From contig JAUQXD010001373.1 of assembly GCA_030834835.1 (NCBI GenBank), forward strand, positions 1-10,522: DNA of 10,522 nt, read 5' to 3'. Source of the stretch: Thermoflexales bacterium (GTDB lineage Bacteria > Chloroflexota > Anaerolineae > Fen-1058). Both the position numbers and the translations under genes were made by a program. Positions 1 to 7,394 of the stretch are shown one piece after another. Within the stretch, counting starts at the first letter, position 1. Each line of letters starts with the position of its first letter. The notes beneath the pieces are model-generated. The model made no database searches, was not told the DNA's origin, and was given only the letters and a program-made list of their open reading frames with translations.

Positions 1-2041
1 GACCCAGTGGATAGGCACAACGCGGATCATGAAGACCGCTCTCCTCGGCAGGATAACCGTACAGAAAGCCCAGCGCCAGACCGGCGTCGTGCCGCACGGC
101 GACCGGCGCGTCAATCGGGCGGGCAAACAAGCGTTGATACAGTTTTTCCGCCAGCGTGGCCGCCTCTGGCGCATACCACGCCGGCGGCTGGCGCAGTCGT
201 CGCAGTTGCAGCAGGCCGCGCGCCGCCAGCGCCAGGGCCGCCAACTGCCGATCGGGCGTCTGACCTTGCCGGGCAATCTGCCGCAGAAAGTTGCGGGCCG
301 CAAAGCCGGTCTTGCCCGCCATAAAGCCCGCCGCCAGCAGAAACACCTCGCGCCACCAACTCTCGCCCACTTTCTCGCGCAGAAAGTCCTCAAACGCGCC
401 GCGATCTTCCTGCGGCAGTTCATCGCCCAGATAACATCCGGCTAGAAATTCCTGCATCGTCAAATGATCGCCGATGGTATAGCCCTGCGGCGTTTCGTCG
501 ATGAGGCCGCTGTGCGACACCATGACGTCCAGATAGCCGCGGGCTTTCTGCCGCGCCTCGCGGCGATCGGTGGCGACGTGCTCGTGCATGAAATGCTCGG
601 CAAGAATCCGATCGGCCAATTCATCCTCGCCGATAAAGACGTGATCGTTACCACGGCGCTCGGTATCGCCCTCCAACAGGCGATGCACTTCAAAGGCCGC
701 ATAGGTCAAGTAATAGCGGCGATCCTGAATCGACCAACCCCGGCCTTCGCTCAATTCAGTCACGGCCGCCACGTCACCCTGCTGCAACTTGAACGAATGC
801 TTCAACAGGATTTCGACATAAGCATCGTACAGCGCCGCGCGCCCTTCCGGCAGTTCGCCGCGCAGCGCATGGATGATGGCCGCCGTCCAGACCATGACGG
901 GCGTGCGGCCCAGATGCCGCAAATTCTCGCTGGCCTCGAAGCGGCCGATGAGATCAGCGGCCCGCGCGGCCGCGTCGGGCAGCGCCAGGTTGGCGTACAG
1001 CACGCGGATCATCTGCGCGCGCTGCTCGTCGGTCAGATCGCGTACCGTGACCACTGAAAAGCGATCGTTGAGTTCATGGCCGCGATAGCCTGCCACCCGC
1101 GCGGTGACGATGAGGCGCGTGCCTGCCGGCACGCTCTGCGCCAGTTCTTGAATGACGTTGCGCACGGTCAGGCGGTGATCGGGATCAGCCACTTCGTCCA
1201 GCGCATCCAGCAGCAGCCACGCCCGCCCAGATCGGATATGCGCGGCCAGCCAGCCCGCTGGCAAGTCCCCGCAATCGCACCACTGCGTAAACCAGTCGTC
1301 CACAAAGCGCAGCAGATCGGCCACACTGCGTTGACCCTGAGCCTGATTGCACGCCAGTTCAAATTGGCGCAGCGGCAGCAAGATCGGCAGCGGGTGCGGC
1401 TGAGGCAAAGTCTGCGCCAGATCGGTTGCCAACGACGCGGCCGTATCGTCGGCGGCCAGTGCGGCCAGGATGACGTGCAAGAGCGTGGTCTTGCCCGCGC
1501 CCGCATCGCCGATGACGGCCAGATGGCCGCGCAACTTCAGCACGTCGGCCAGCGTGGTCAGCCATTCGCGCGGATCGGATTCACGTTCACGCCACTCCTG
1601 CTTTAACTGGCGTTGCTCAGGCTCAGCCACCGCGTCACCGCGCACATTCGGCACACTGAACTTCAACGGCACATACACGCCGCGCTCGCCCAACAGCGGC
1701 AGTTGTCTGGCATTGCCCACCTGCGCGTCTTGCGCCAGATTCATAAAGGCATGCGTCTGGACCACGCCGTAGCGTTCACTCAGGGCCGCCAGATACCGCG
1801 TCCGTACCTCGGCATAGTCCGCCGCCTCGAAGATCGACGGGCTGCCAGGCTGCGCCAACTGCTGGTCCAACTCCGCGATGCGCGCCTGCCAGTAGCGCTC
1901 GGTCTTTACGTTTTGCAGCGGCACCTCGGCGGGGAACACATACTCGCTTTTGCGCTCTTGCAGCAGGCGCAAGTTCGCGCGCGCCTCAGCGAGTTGCTGT
2001 TGCAGCGAGGCGATTTCAATAGGTAGGAGATGGGCGGTCAT
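1..2041 (-). CDS. NACHT-family STAND ATPase with N-terminal coiled-coil module (3' end outside window)
   Basis: This is a signal-transducing P-loop ATPase of the NACHT class, probably a cytoplasmic switch protein. The ORF runs open from ATG at 2041 to the window edge (680 codons), with an in-frame TGA just upstream at 2050-2052; the ribosome binding site is weak (GTGAG). Residues about 10-60 are charged and helical (LRLLQERKSEYV, then VPLQNVKTERYW), a short coiled-coil-like module. Residues 75-130 resemble the usual pre-NACHT linker ending in VYVPL. Walker A is GDAGAGKTT (178-186) and Walker B is LLLDALDEVAD (276-286), the NACHT-type DxxDE form, followed by LIVTARVAGYRG. Further on, GYTIGDHLTMQEFLAG matches the conserved helical segment after NACHT ATPase cores. 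It is closely similar to the paralogue at 2149-4968 throughout, at protein and nucleotide level. That paralogue's FGE-like domain starts right after the point where this ORF meets the edge, so an FGE-like C-terminus outside the window is expected but not seen. Confidence 0.9.
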   Translation of the reverse strand, partial: MTAHLLPIEIASLQQQLAEARANLRLLQERKSEYVFPAEVPLQNVKTERYWQARIAELDQQLAQPGSPSIFEAADYAEVRTRYLAALSERYGVVQTHAFMNLAQDAQVGNARQLPLLGERGVYVPLKFSVPNVRGDAVAEPEQRQLKQEWRERESDPREWLTTLADVLKLRGHLAVIGDAGAGKTTLLHVILAALAADDTAASLATDLAQTLPQPHPLPILLPLRQFELACNQAQGQRSVADLLRFVDDWFTQWCDCGDLPAGWLAAHIRSGRAWLLLDALDEVADPDHRLTVRNVIQELAQSVPAGTRLIVTARVAGYRGHELNDRFSVVTVRDLTDEQRAQMIRVLYANLALPDAAARAADLIGRFEASENLRHLGRTPVMVWTAAIIHALRGELPEGRAALYDAYVEILLKHSFKLQQGDVAAVTELSEGRGWSIQDRRYYLTYAAFEVHRLLEGDTERRGNDHVFIGEDELADRILAEHFMHEHVATDRREARQKARGYLDVMVSHSGLIDETPQGYTIGDHLTMQEFLAGCYLGDELPQEDRGAFEDFLREKVGESWWREVFLLAAGFMAGKTGFAARNFLRQIARQGQTPDRQLAALALAARGLLQLRRLRQPPAWYAPEAATLAEKLYQRLFARPIDAPVAVRHDAGLALGFLYGYPAEESGLHDPRCAYPLG

Positions 2042-2115
2042 CAGCAAATCTCACTTTGCAGGTGGTCTTCTCAAATGGCACAAACCGCGGCCACAACTCG
2101 GCGATTGTGAGTGCG

Positions 2116-2157
2116 ACTGATTATTGATCATTGGTCATTGCTAATTGATCATTGTGA
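2116..2157. repeat. Heptanucleotide tandem repeat, consensus ATTGATC
   Basis: Six consecutive 7-base units can be read: a degenerate ACTGATT at 2116-2122, ATTGATC at 2123-2129, ATTGGTC at 2130-2136, ATTGCTA at 2137-2143, ATTGATC at 2144-2150 and ATTGTGA at 2151-2157. The array fills much of the 107-base gap between the two NACHT genes. Its last two units supply the final codon and the TGA stop (2149-2151) of the upstream NACHT-FGE gene. The pattern resembles the short tandemly repeated repetitive heptamers described in cyanobacterial genomes. Function is unknown; slipped-strand copy-number change is plausible. Confidence 0.75.
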
Positions 2158-4542
2158 TAGGCTTCTGGCACAACGAAACCCCCTGAAGTCGATCCTGTTC
2201 CCAGGGCCGCCACCGCTGCGAGAGCCACACCGGCAATCCTCGGGATGCTCTGTACCCCAGCTTCCTCCTCTTAAAGTGCGATACTCGCCAGTGGTTGGAC
2301 CAGCGGGGTTGCGCGCGTCAATCGATTGAGCGTAGTATTCGTCACCGTACCAGTCGGCGCACCATTCGAACACATTCCCCACCATGTCTTCCAAGCCAGT
2401 CGGCGTCACGCCCTTGTAGAAGACGCCCACGGTAGAGGTGACGTCTAAATTGGCTTGCTTACTGTTGCAGGCATCGGCTTGCCAGTTGTTGCCCCAAGGA
2501 TATGCCCTCACTTCCACCCCTGCCCCTCCCCCATTATTGACAGGAGGGAGAGCGCGCACGGCTTTTTCCCATTCAGCTTCGGTAGGCAAGCGATAGGTGC
2601 AGCCATCGTTCAAAGCAGATGTGAGCCAGCGACAGTAAGCGACGGCCTCATACCAGTTGACACCGACCACAGGCTGTGCGGGGTTATTGAAGCGCAAATC
2701 GTCCCAGTAGTGCGGTCGATCATACCATTGATCATCAACCCAGTTCTGAACTTTGCCGTCTTTCCAGCAACCGGCTTCGATCGCCTCGCCCCACCAACTG
2801 GAGTTAGCATAGCCGCCCGCTGCAATAAAGCGCGCATACATCGCATTGGTCGTCGGAAAGCGGGCCAATTCAAAAGCATCGACATAGATTCGATGATGCG
2901 GTTTTTCACGCAAGTAGTTATATTCGCTCGTGGATTTGATCAAAGCATCGACTTCCTCATCTGTGCTGCCCATCCAAAACCAACCTGCTTCGATACGCTT
3001 GAACTCCGGCAGGCTCTGCGGATAAGCAAAGCGCGGATCGCCGCCGAGCAAGCCCAGCATCAATCCGGCCTCATGCCGCACCGCCACCGGCGCGTCGACC
3101 GGGCTGCCGTACAGATCAACGTATAACGCTTGCGCAAAGTCGCGGGCTAGTCCTTCATACCAGTTGGGACGCGGCCGCTGCACACGCAACTGCACCAAGC
3201 CGCGCGCGGCCAGCGTCAACCCGCATAATCGCTGGGGGCTGTGCACCTCGCCCTGCGCCGCGATCTGCCGCAAGAAGTTGCGCGCTGCCGAACTGGGCCG
3301 TGTTGCCAAGTAGCCTGCCGCCAACGTAAACACTTCACGCCACCAACTGGTGCCCACTTTGTCAGCCAAAAACCGCGCATAGGCCGAGTCATCTCGGAAG
3401 TCCTCACTCAGATAGCAGCCGGCCAGAAATTCCTGCATCGTCAAGTGATCGCCGATGGTGTAGCCTTGCGACGTTTCATACAACAGGCCGCTGTGCGCCA
3501 CCATCACGCCGACAAATTCTCGCGCCCGCGAACGCGCCGCCCGCGCATCGTCACCCAGACTGGCGCGGAAATACTGCGCCAGGATGCGATCGGCCAATTC
3601 GTCTTCGCCGATCACGATCGATTTGTCGCCGTGACGATCGGGCTGATCTTCCAGCAGCCGATGCACCTCAAAAGCCGCATACGAAAGGTAATGCCGCCGA
3701 TCGGTCAGCGGCCAGCGCTGGCTATCGCTGAAGGCCTTCACCGCTTCCACCTCGAAGGCACTGCGCGCATACGAGTGCTTGAGCAAAATATCGACGTAGG
3801 CGTCATACAGCGCGGCGCGGCCTTCGGGCAGTTCGCCGCGCAAAGCGTGGATGATGGCTGCCGTCCACACCATCACGGGCGTGCGGCCCAGATCGCGCAG
3901 CGAATCCGATCGGGTGAAGCGGCCGATCAGCTCGTCGGCCTGCCGTGAAGGATCGCTCAGCGCCAGGTTGGCGTACAACAGGCGGATCATCTGCGCCCGC
4001 TGCTCATCGTCCAGATTGCGCACCTGCACCACGGTGAACTGATCGTTCAGCGCCGCGCCTTTGTAGCCGGCGACGCGCGCCGTAACGATGACGCGTGTCT
4101 GCGGATAGTCGCGGGCCAGCGTCTGGATGACGTTGCGGATGGTGACGCGGTGATCGGGATCAGCCACTTCGTCCAACGCATCCAGCAGCAGCCAGGCCCG
4201 GCCTGATCGGATGTGCGCGGCTAAAAAGCCCGCTGGCAGATCGACGCAGTCGCACCACTGCAAAAACCACTCGTCCACAAAGCGCAGCAGATCGCTTTCG
4301 GTGCGCGCGTACAGGCCACGCCCGCAGGCCAGTTCAAATTGACGCAACGGCAGCAGCACTGGTAGCAGGCGCGGCTGTGGGAGAGCCTCAAGTAGATCGG
4401 CAGGCAGCACCTTCTCCGGCGCATCGATCGACAAAGCGATGGTCAGCACGTGCAGCAGTGTGGTCTTGCCCGCGCCTGCATCGCCGATGACAGCCATATT
4501 GTCAGTCATCTTTAACACATCAGCCACGTTATAGTAGGGCAA
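2149..4542 (-). CDS. NACHT ATPase fused to C-terminal FGE-sulfatase-like domain (main part of a TGA-interrupted gene)
   Basis: This segment encodes a NACHT switch ATPase followed by a formylglycine-generating-enzyme-like domain. Counting from a TTG at 4542, Walker A is GDAGAGKTT (20-28), Walker B is LLLDALDEVAD near 115-125, and GYTIGDHLTMQEFLAG marks the post-ATPase helical region. The FGE fold spans about 514-797, with RIEAGWFWMGS, the QPVVGVNWYEAVAYCRWL block, YRLPTEAEWEKA, YPWGN, GNVFEWCADW and the terminal RGGSW to GFRC block. The cysteine pair used by true FGE is not preserved, so the domain is probably non-catalytic and may bind a ligand. No Shine-Dalgarno precedes TTG 4542 or nearby GTG/ATG codons, and the reading frame is the same as the ORF ending at TGA 4563-4561. 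This is therefore best read as the second part of one gene starting at 4968. Whether it is expressed by readthrough, by internal initiation or not at all cannot be told. The stop codon lies in a heptamer repeat. Confidence 0.88.
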   Translation of the reverse strand: MPYYNVADVLKMTDNMAVIGDAGAGKTTLLHVLTIALSIDAPEKVLPADLLEALPQPRLLPVLLPLRQFELACGRGLYARTESDLLRFVDEWFLQWCDCVDLPAGFLAAHIRSGRAWLLLDALDEVADPDHRVTIRNVIQTLARDYPQTRVIVTARVAGYKGAALNDQFTVVQVRNLDDEQRAQMIRLLYANLALSDPSRQADELIGRFTRSDSLRDLGRTPVMVWTAAIIHALRGELPEGRAALYDAYVDILLKHSYARSAFEVEAVKAFSDSQRWPLTDRRHYLSYAAFEVHRLLEDQPDRHGDKSIVIGEDELADRILAQYFRASLGDDARAARSRAREFVGVMVAHSGLLYETSQGYTIGDHLTMQEFLAGCYLSEDFRDDSAYARFLADKVGTSWWREVFTLAAGYLATRPSSAARNFLRQIAAQGEVHSPQRLCGLTLAARGLVQLRVQRPRPNWYEGLARDFAQALYVDLYGSPVDAPVAVRHEAGLMLGLLGGDPRFAYPQSLPEFKRIEAGWFWMGSTDEEVDALIKSTSEYNYLREKPHHRIYVDAFELARFPTTNAMYARFIAAGGYANSSWWGEAIEAGCWKDGKVQNWVDDQWYDRPHYWDDLRFNNPAQPVVGVNWYEAVAYCRWLTSALNDGCTYRLPTEAEWEKAVRALPPVNNGGGAGVEVRAYPWGNNWQADACNSKQANLDVTSTVGVFYKGVTPTGLEDMVGNVFEWCADWYGDEYYAQSIDARNPAGPTTGEYRTLRGGSWGTEHPEDCRCGSRSGGGPGNRIDFRGFRCARSLSQ

Positions 4543-4560
4543 TGCCGTTACGACTGGAAC

Positions 4561-4563
4561 TCA
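4561..4563 (-). other. In-frame TGA interrupting a NACHT-FGE gene
   Basis: The codons before (GCG GAG ATC GGT) and after (GTT CCA GTC GTA ACG) this TGA are in one frame. Both sides match the intact paralogue at 1-2041: the pre-NACHT linker upstream and ADVLK plus Walker A downstream. No insertion or deletion is needed to explain the break; a single base change would do. Other genes here also end in TGA (2149, 5039, 7488, 8662, 9192), so TGA is not a general sense codon in this genome. Confidence 0.85.
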
Positions 4564-4968
4564 ACCGATCTCCGCCATGCGTTTATGCTCTGCCTCCATT
4601 GCCTCACGCGCCCCGCCCTTGTCGAAGCGCATAGGCACAAACACGCCATTCTCTCCCAATAGCGGCAGTTGTTTGGCATGACTTACGTGTTGATCTTGCG
4701 CTAATTCCATGAAAGCGTGCGTCTGCACCACACCATATCGATCGCGCAAAGCAGCCAGATATTGAGTGCGCGCCGCGACGTAGTCATGTGTATCGATGAC
4801 GCCGCGCTCCAACTCGGCCAGGCGTGCGCCCCAGTGGCGCTCGTCCCTGATTAGTTGCAGGGGAATATCCGTCTGTTGGACATACTCTGCTTTGCGCTCT
4901 TCGATCAGGTGCAGTTGCTCGCGCGTTTCGGCCAGTTGTTGTGCAAGCGATAGATTAGGTTTGGACAT
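4561..4968 (-). CDS. N-terminal coiled-coil/pre-NACHT module, separated from its ATPase by an in-frame TGA
   Basis: This 135-residue product corresponds to the first part of the NACHT paralogue at 1-2041. Shared stretches include EERKAEYV, IPLQLIRDERHW, YLAALRDRYGVVQTHAFM and LPLLGENGVFVPM. The start chosen is ATG 4968, with GGAG five bases upstream; the longer GTG start at 4989 has no such site. The 70-base gap to the KAP-FGE stop implies co-transcription. The ORF ends at TGA 4563-4561 and the same frame then continues directly into the NACHT ATPase. As a free protein it would be a short helical linker module with no enzyme motif, perhaps an adaptor. It may instead be the remnant of a nonsense mutation. 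The module resembles N-terminal segments I associate with many bacterial STAND proteins, but I cannot name a family. Confidence 0.8.
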   Translation of the reverse strand: MSKPNLSLAQQLAETREQLHLIEERKAEYVQQTDIPLQLIRDERHWGARLAELERGVIDTHDYVAARTQYLAALRDRYGVVQTHAFMELAQDQHVSHAKQLPLLGENGVFVPMRFDKGGAREAMEAEHKRMAEIG

Positions 4969-4994
4969 GGCGACTCCATGAACACACACTACAT

Positions 4995-5029
4995 ATGAGC
5001 ATCTTGCGTATCAGTTTACTCGTGCTCAT
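4995..5029. other. Inverted repeat in the KAP-FGE / NACHT-FGE gap
   Basis: ATGAGCA at 4995-5001 and TGCTCAT at 5023-5029 form a perfect 7-base inverted repeat with a 21-base spacer, inside the 70-base gap between two co-directional genes. There is no following T-run, so it is not a convincing terminator. It could be an mRNA processing or attenuation hairpin, or chance. Confidence 0.3.
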
Positions 5030-5038
5030 TGGGCATTC

Positions 5039-7282
5039 TCACAAAGTTCTCGTGCAGCGAAAACCTTTGCTATTACCTCGATGCTCGGGTTCGAATTTGC
5101 CGTAGCAGGTACAACGACAGTATGCCGCTGCCGGCTTGCTAGACCATGAACCACCACGTAATACTCTTGTATCGTCACCATCGTAATCTTCACGCTCATC
5201 ATCAAAACGATACGGATAAAGAAACTGTGGCTGAGCTTCTATACCCCCATATCTCGTACTACACCATTCCCACACTTGTCCAACCATATCACCCACACCG
5301 TACGGGCTGTCACCTTGAGGCGAAAATTGGCCGACGGGCATAGTTGCGGCTGAGCCGCTTTCGATATTGTTACACTTGGTTTTATTCCATTGATTGCCCC
5401 ACGGATACCGACGACCATCTGTCCCGCGCGCTGCCTTCTCCCACTCAGCCTCGGTCGGCAAACGATATGCCTTGCCCGCCTTCTTCGATAGCCATCTGCA
5501 ATAGGCTACGGCTTCATACCATGACACGCCGACGACAGGCTGTGAGGCGTCATTCCACGTTGTGTCATTCCAAAAACGCGGTATTTTCCAATTTTCGCTT
5601 TCTTTCTGCCGCCAGCCCGCGTCAGTCCAGTATTCGTGCGTAACGTAGCCGCCATCGTCGATGAAGCGTTTGAATTCGGCATTAGTCACCGGGTAACGAC
5701 CAATGGCATACGCAGGCAGATCGACTCCGTGTTGGGGCGTTTCGCGCTCAAGCCACTTGGGATAATCTTTATCGTTGCTCAACTTCTTCAGCTCAGTGAT
5801 CTCCTGATTGGATGACCCCATCAAGAATTTGCCGGCTGGAATCGTCACCATCTGTGGCTCAAAGGGCATTGTGGTTTCAGTCGCGTTCGGAGTCGTTTCT
5901 TCCACGGTGCTATGTGTCAGGTAAATGTAGTCACGCACCTGCGCCGCCGTCAGGTTAATGAAGTTAGCGCTGACCTCTTGGTCGTCGGTGCACGTCAACA
6001 AGGCTCGCAGCAGGCTGATGCTCAGAAATTCCTGCAATGGCCCGGCGCTAATGTCACCCTCACCGGTGCTCGTACCACGCGCCGCGCGTTCCAGTGATTC
6101 GCCAGCCTCTTTCGTCATTGCGCGAAAACGCTTCTCCAGATCAATCAGATAAAACGCGCCCTGTGCAATCAAATCAAACAGGCGCGGATAGTATTGCTGA
6201 ATAATCACAATTTTTGCCAGACGCACGGGCTGAATGATGTCCTTCAAATCCGATCGGTTTTGCGCCAGTCGCCAGAGCAGCAGGAAGATATTCAATGTGC
6301 GCTTGATGCGACGCGGATTCGGTTCCAAGCCCACGCTGAACACCGTCTGGCAGCGCGGATCGGGCAAGTTCGCACCTGCAAGTTTGCTAACATAGTTCTT
6401 TACCGCGCCTTCATCGATGGGCGGCAGCAAAAACGGAATCTGGATGATCTTCTCCAGATATTCCGCGCCGTCCAACTGCGTGTCGTAAGCGGCGTAGCGC
6501 ACCCTAATGCCTTGCTCTATGACGTCGCGGGCGATGCCCAGCACAAAGACCACGCCCGGCACGTCCAAGAACAACTTGATCGCCTCCAACACCTCCACTG
6601 CTTTGTCGGGCAAACACCGATCGAGATCATCCACGAACACGGCTAACCGGCCATGATCGACTATGTAATCTCGGCTGATCTTTTCAAATTCTTGGCGGAA
6701 GTCGTCCAGCGCCCCGATGTGGCGCGATTCGCTGTGGGTCACATCGCCGATCAATTCAGTCAGGCGCGCAACCTTGTCGGCTTCGCTGTGGCGCTCGGCT
6801 TGACGGCGCAACAACTCCAAACCCATCAACGGCGGCAATGACGCTCCACCCAGCTCGGCAATCGCATCTGAGGGCAAGACCAACTGACTGCCTGGCGACG
6901 GCAGGCTGTACAGGCGCGCTTCGAGGTTTTGCAATTGACCGCGCGCCGCTTCATCGAGGGTCGTGAACTTATGGACTTCATTCAACACCCGCGAGATTAA
7001 CGCGCGCCACAACGATTGCTGCTGGCTATACAGCCAGGCATTGAACCACACCATCTGCGCCGAGAAGTTCGGCTCAGCAGCGTCCTTCAGACGCCGGGCG
7101 ACCATCCGCATCAGGCTGGTCTTGCCCTGCCCCCAGTTGCCAAACACGCCAATCGTCAGCGGCGTGGCCGTCGTCGGGTCGGCCACGATGTCAGCAAGCG
7201 TCTTAGCATATGGGTCAAAGTTGAGGTGATCAATATCGGCAGGTTGATCGGAGAGGATCGATAGGGCGGGATTGGATGACAT
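5039..7282 (-). CDS. KAP-family P-loop NTPase fused to C-terminal FGE-sulfatase-like domain
   Basis: This 747-residue protein couples a KAP NTPase to an FGE-like domain. ATG 7282 is chosen over the in-frame TTG at 7300 because GAGG sits five bases before it. Walker A is GNWGQGKTS (48-56), followed by the KAP-typical WFNAWLYS (79-86). Walker B is LAVFVDDLDRC (213-223), then VVFVLGIARDVI and EYLEKIIQIPFLLPP (about 274-288), all usual KAP signatures. Many KAP proteins carry transmembrane helices inserted between Walker A and B; none is visible here, so a soluble form is likely. The FGE-like domain covers about 478-747 (MVTIPAGKFLMGS, QPVVGVSWYEAVAYCRWL, YRLPTEAEWEKAARG, YPWGN, GQVWEWCS, RVLRGGSW to GFRC) and lacks the catalytic cysteine pair. 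It closely resembles the domain on the downstream NACHT protein, suggesting that both ATPases use the same kind of recognition domain. The FGE-coding part is visibly richer in A+T than the KAP part. It is the first gene of the three-ATPase run. Confidence 0.92.
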   Translation of the reverse strand: MSSNPALSILSDQPADIDHLNFDPYAKTLADIVADPTTATPLTIGVFGNWGQGKTSLMRMVARRLKDAAEPNFSAQMVWFNAWLYSQQQSLWRALISRVLNEVHKFTTLDEAARGQLQNLEARLYSLPSPGSQLVLPSDAIAELGGASLPPLMGLELLRRQAERHSEADKVARLTELIGDVTHSESRHIGALDDFRQEFEKISRDYIVDHGRLAVFVDDLDRCLPDKAVEVLEAIKLFLDVPGVVFVLGIARDVIEQGIRVRYAAYDTQLDGAEYLEKIIQIPFLLPPIDEGAVKNYVSKLAGANLPDPRCQTVFSVGLEPNPRRIKRTLNIFLLLWRLAQNRSDLKDIIQPVRLAKIVIIQQYYPRLFDLIAQGAFYLIDLEKRFRAMTKEAGESLERAARGTSTGEGDISAGPLQEFLSISLLRALLTCTDDQEVSANFINLTAAQVRDYIYLTHSTVEETTPNATETTMPFEPQMVTIPAGKFLMGSSNQEITELKKLSNDKDYPKWLERETPQHGVDLPAYAIGRYPVTNAEFKRFIDDGGYVTHEYWTDAGWRQKESENWKIPRFWNDTTWNDASQPVVGVSWYEAVAYCRWLSKKAGKAYRLPTEAEWEKAARGTDGRRYPWGNQWNKTKCNNIESGSAATMPVGQFSPQGDSPYGVGDMVGQVWEWCSTRYGGIEAQPQFLYPYRFDDEREDYDGDDTRVLRGGSWSSKPAAAYCRCTCYGKFEPEHRGNSKGFRCTRTL

Positions 7283-7314
7283 AGCTGCCTCGATGAACAA
7301 CCGGAATAAAGGCT

Positions 7315-7344
7315 AACGCCGCGCGATGGCCATCGGGCGGCGTT
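7315..7344. other. 30-base near-perfect palindrome upstream of KAP-FGE
   Basis: The two 15-base halves (AACGCCGCGCGATGG and CCATCGGGCGGCGTT) are reverse complements with one mismatch. As RNA this gives a very stable GC-rich hairpin, ending about 33 bases before the KAP-FGE start codon. Candidate roles are a terminator for the upstream recombinase transcript (a T-rich tract follows only weakly on the minus strand), a leader hairpin, or an operator. Confidence 0.6.
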
Positions 7345-7347
7345 TCG

Positions 7348-7360
7348 AGTACAATGTACT
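7348..7360. promoter_or_regulatory. Perfect 13-base palindrome, candidate operator
   Basis: AGTACAATGTACT is a perfect 6-1-6 inverted repeat in the leader of the KAP-FGE gene. Its size and symmetry suit a dimeric DNA-binding protein, but it could equally be a small RNA hairpin, because it lies in a row with three other inverted repeats. Confidence 0.35.
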
Positions 7361-7365
7361 TAGTC

Positions 7366-7384
7366 CGGTGCGCCGCCTGCACCG
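7366..7384. other. Stem-loop in the KAP-FGE leader
   Basis: CGGTGC (7366-7371) and GCACCG (7379-7384) pair perfectly around a 7-base loop. It is one of four consecutive inverted repeats between 7315 and 7419. Confidence 0.45.
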
Positions 7385-7394
7385 TGACAACTCT

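Noticed and set aside
464..1057. Plus-strand ORFs opposite the NACHT, KAP and recombinase genes (such as 464-1057, 3241-3948, 6194-6646, 9501-9989)
   Set aside because: They are antisense shadows of confident minus-strand genes, rich in R, Q, A and H, without recognisable motifs. The two at 464-1057 and 3241-3948 resemble each other only because the underlying NACHT genes are duplicates.
2161..2265. Diversity-generating retroelement variable repeats at the ends of the FGE-like domains
   Set aside because: The two C-terminal blocks differ at many non-adenine and synonymous positions (for example GGA GGA AGC TGG against GGT GGT TCA TGG), so they do not share a template, and no reverse transcriptase or template repeat is in the window. 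Separate templates outside the window cannot be excluded.
4561..4563. Selenocysteine insertion, or a genetic code reading TGA as a sense codon
   Set aside because: No convincing SECIS hairpin follows the TGA (only a 3-pair GGC-ATT-GCC), the protein family has no selenocysteine site here, and other genes in the window end in TGA.
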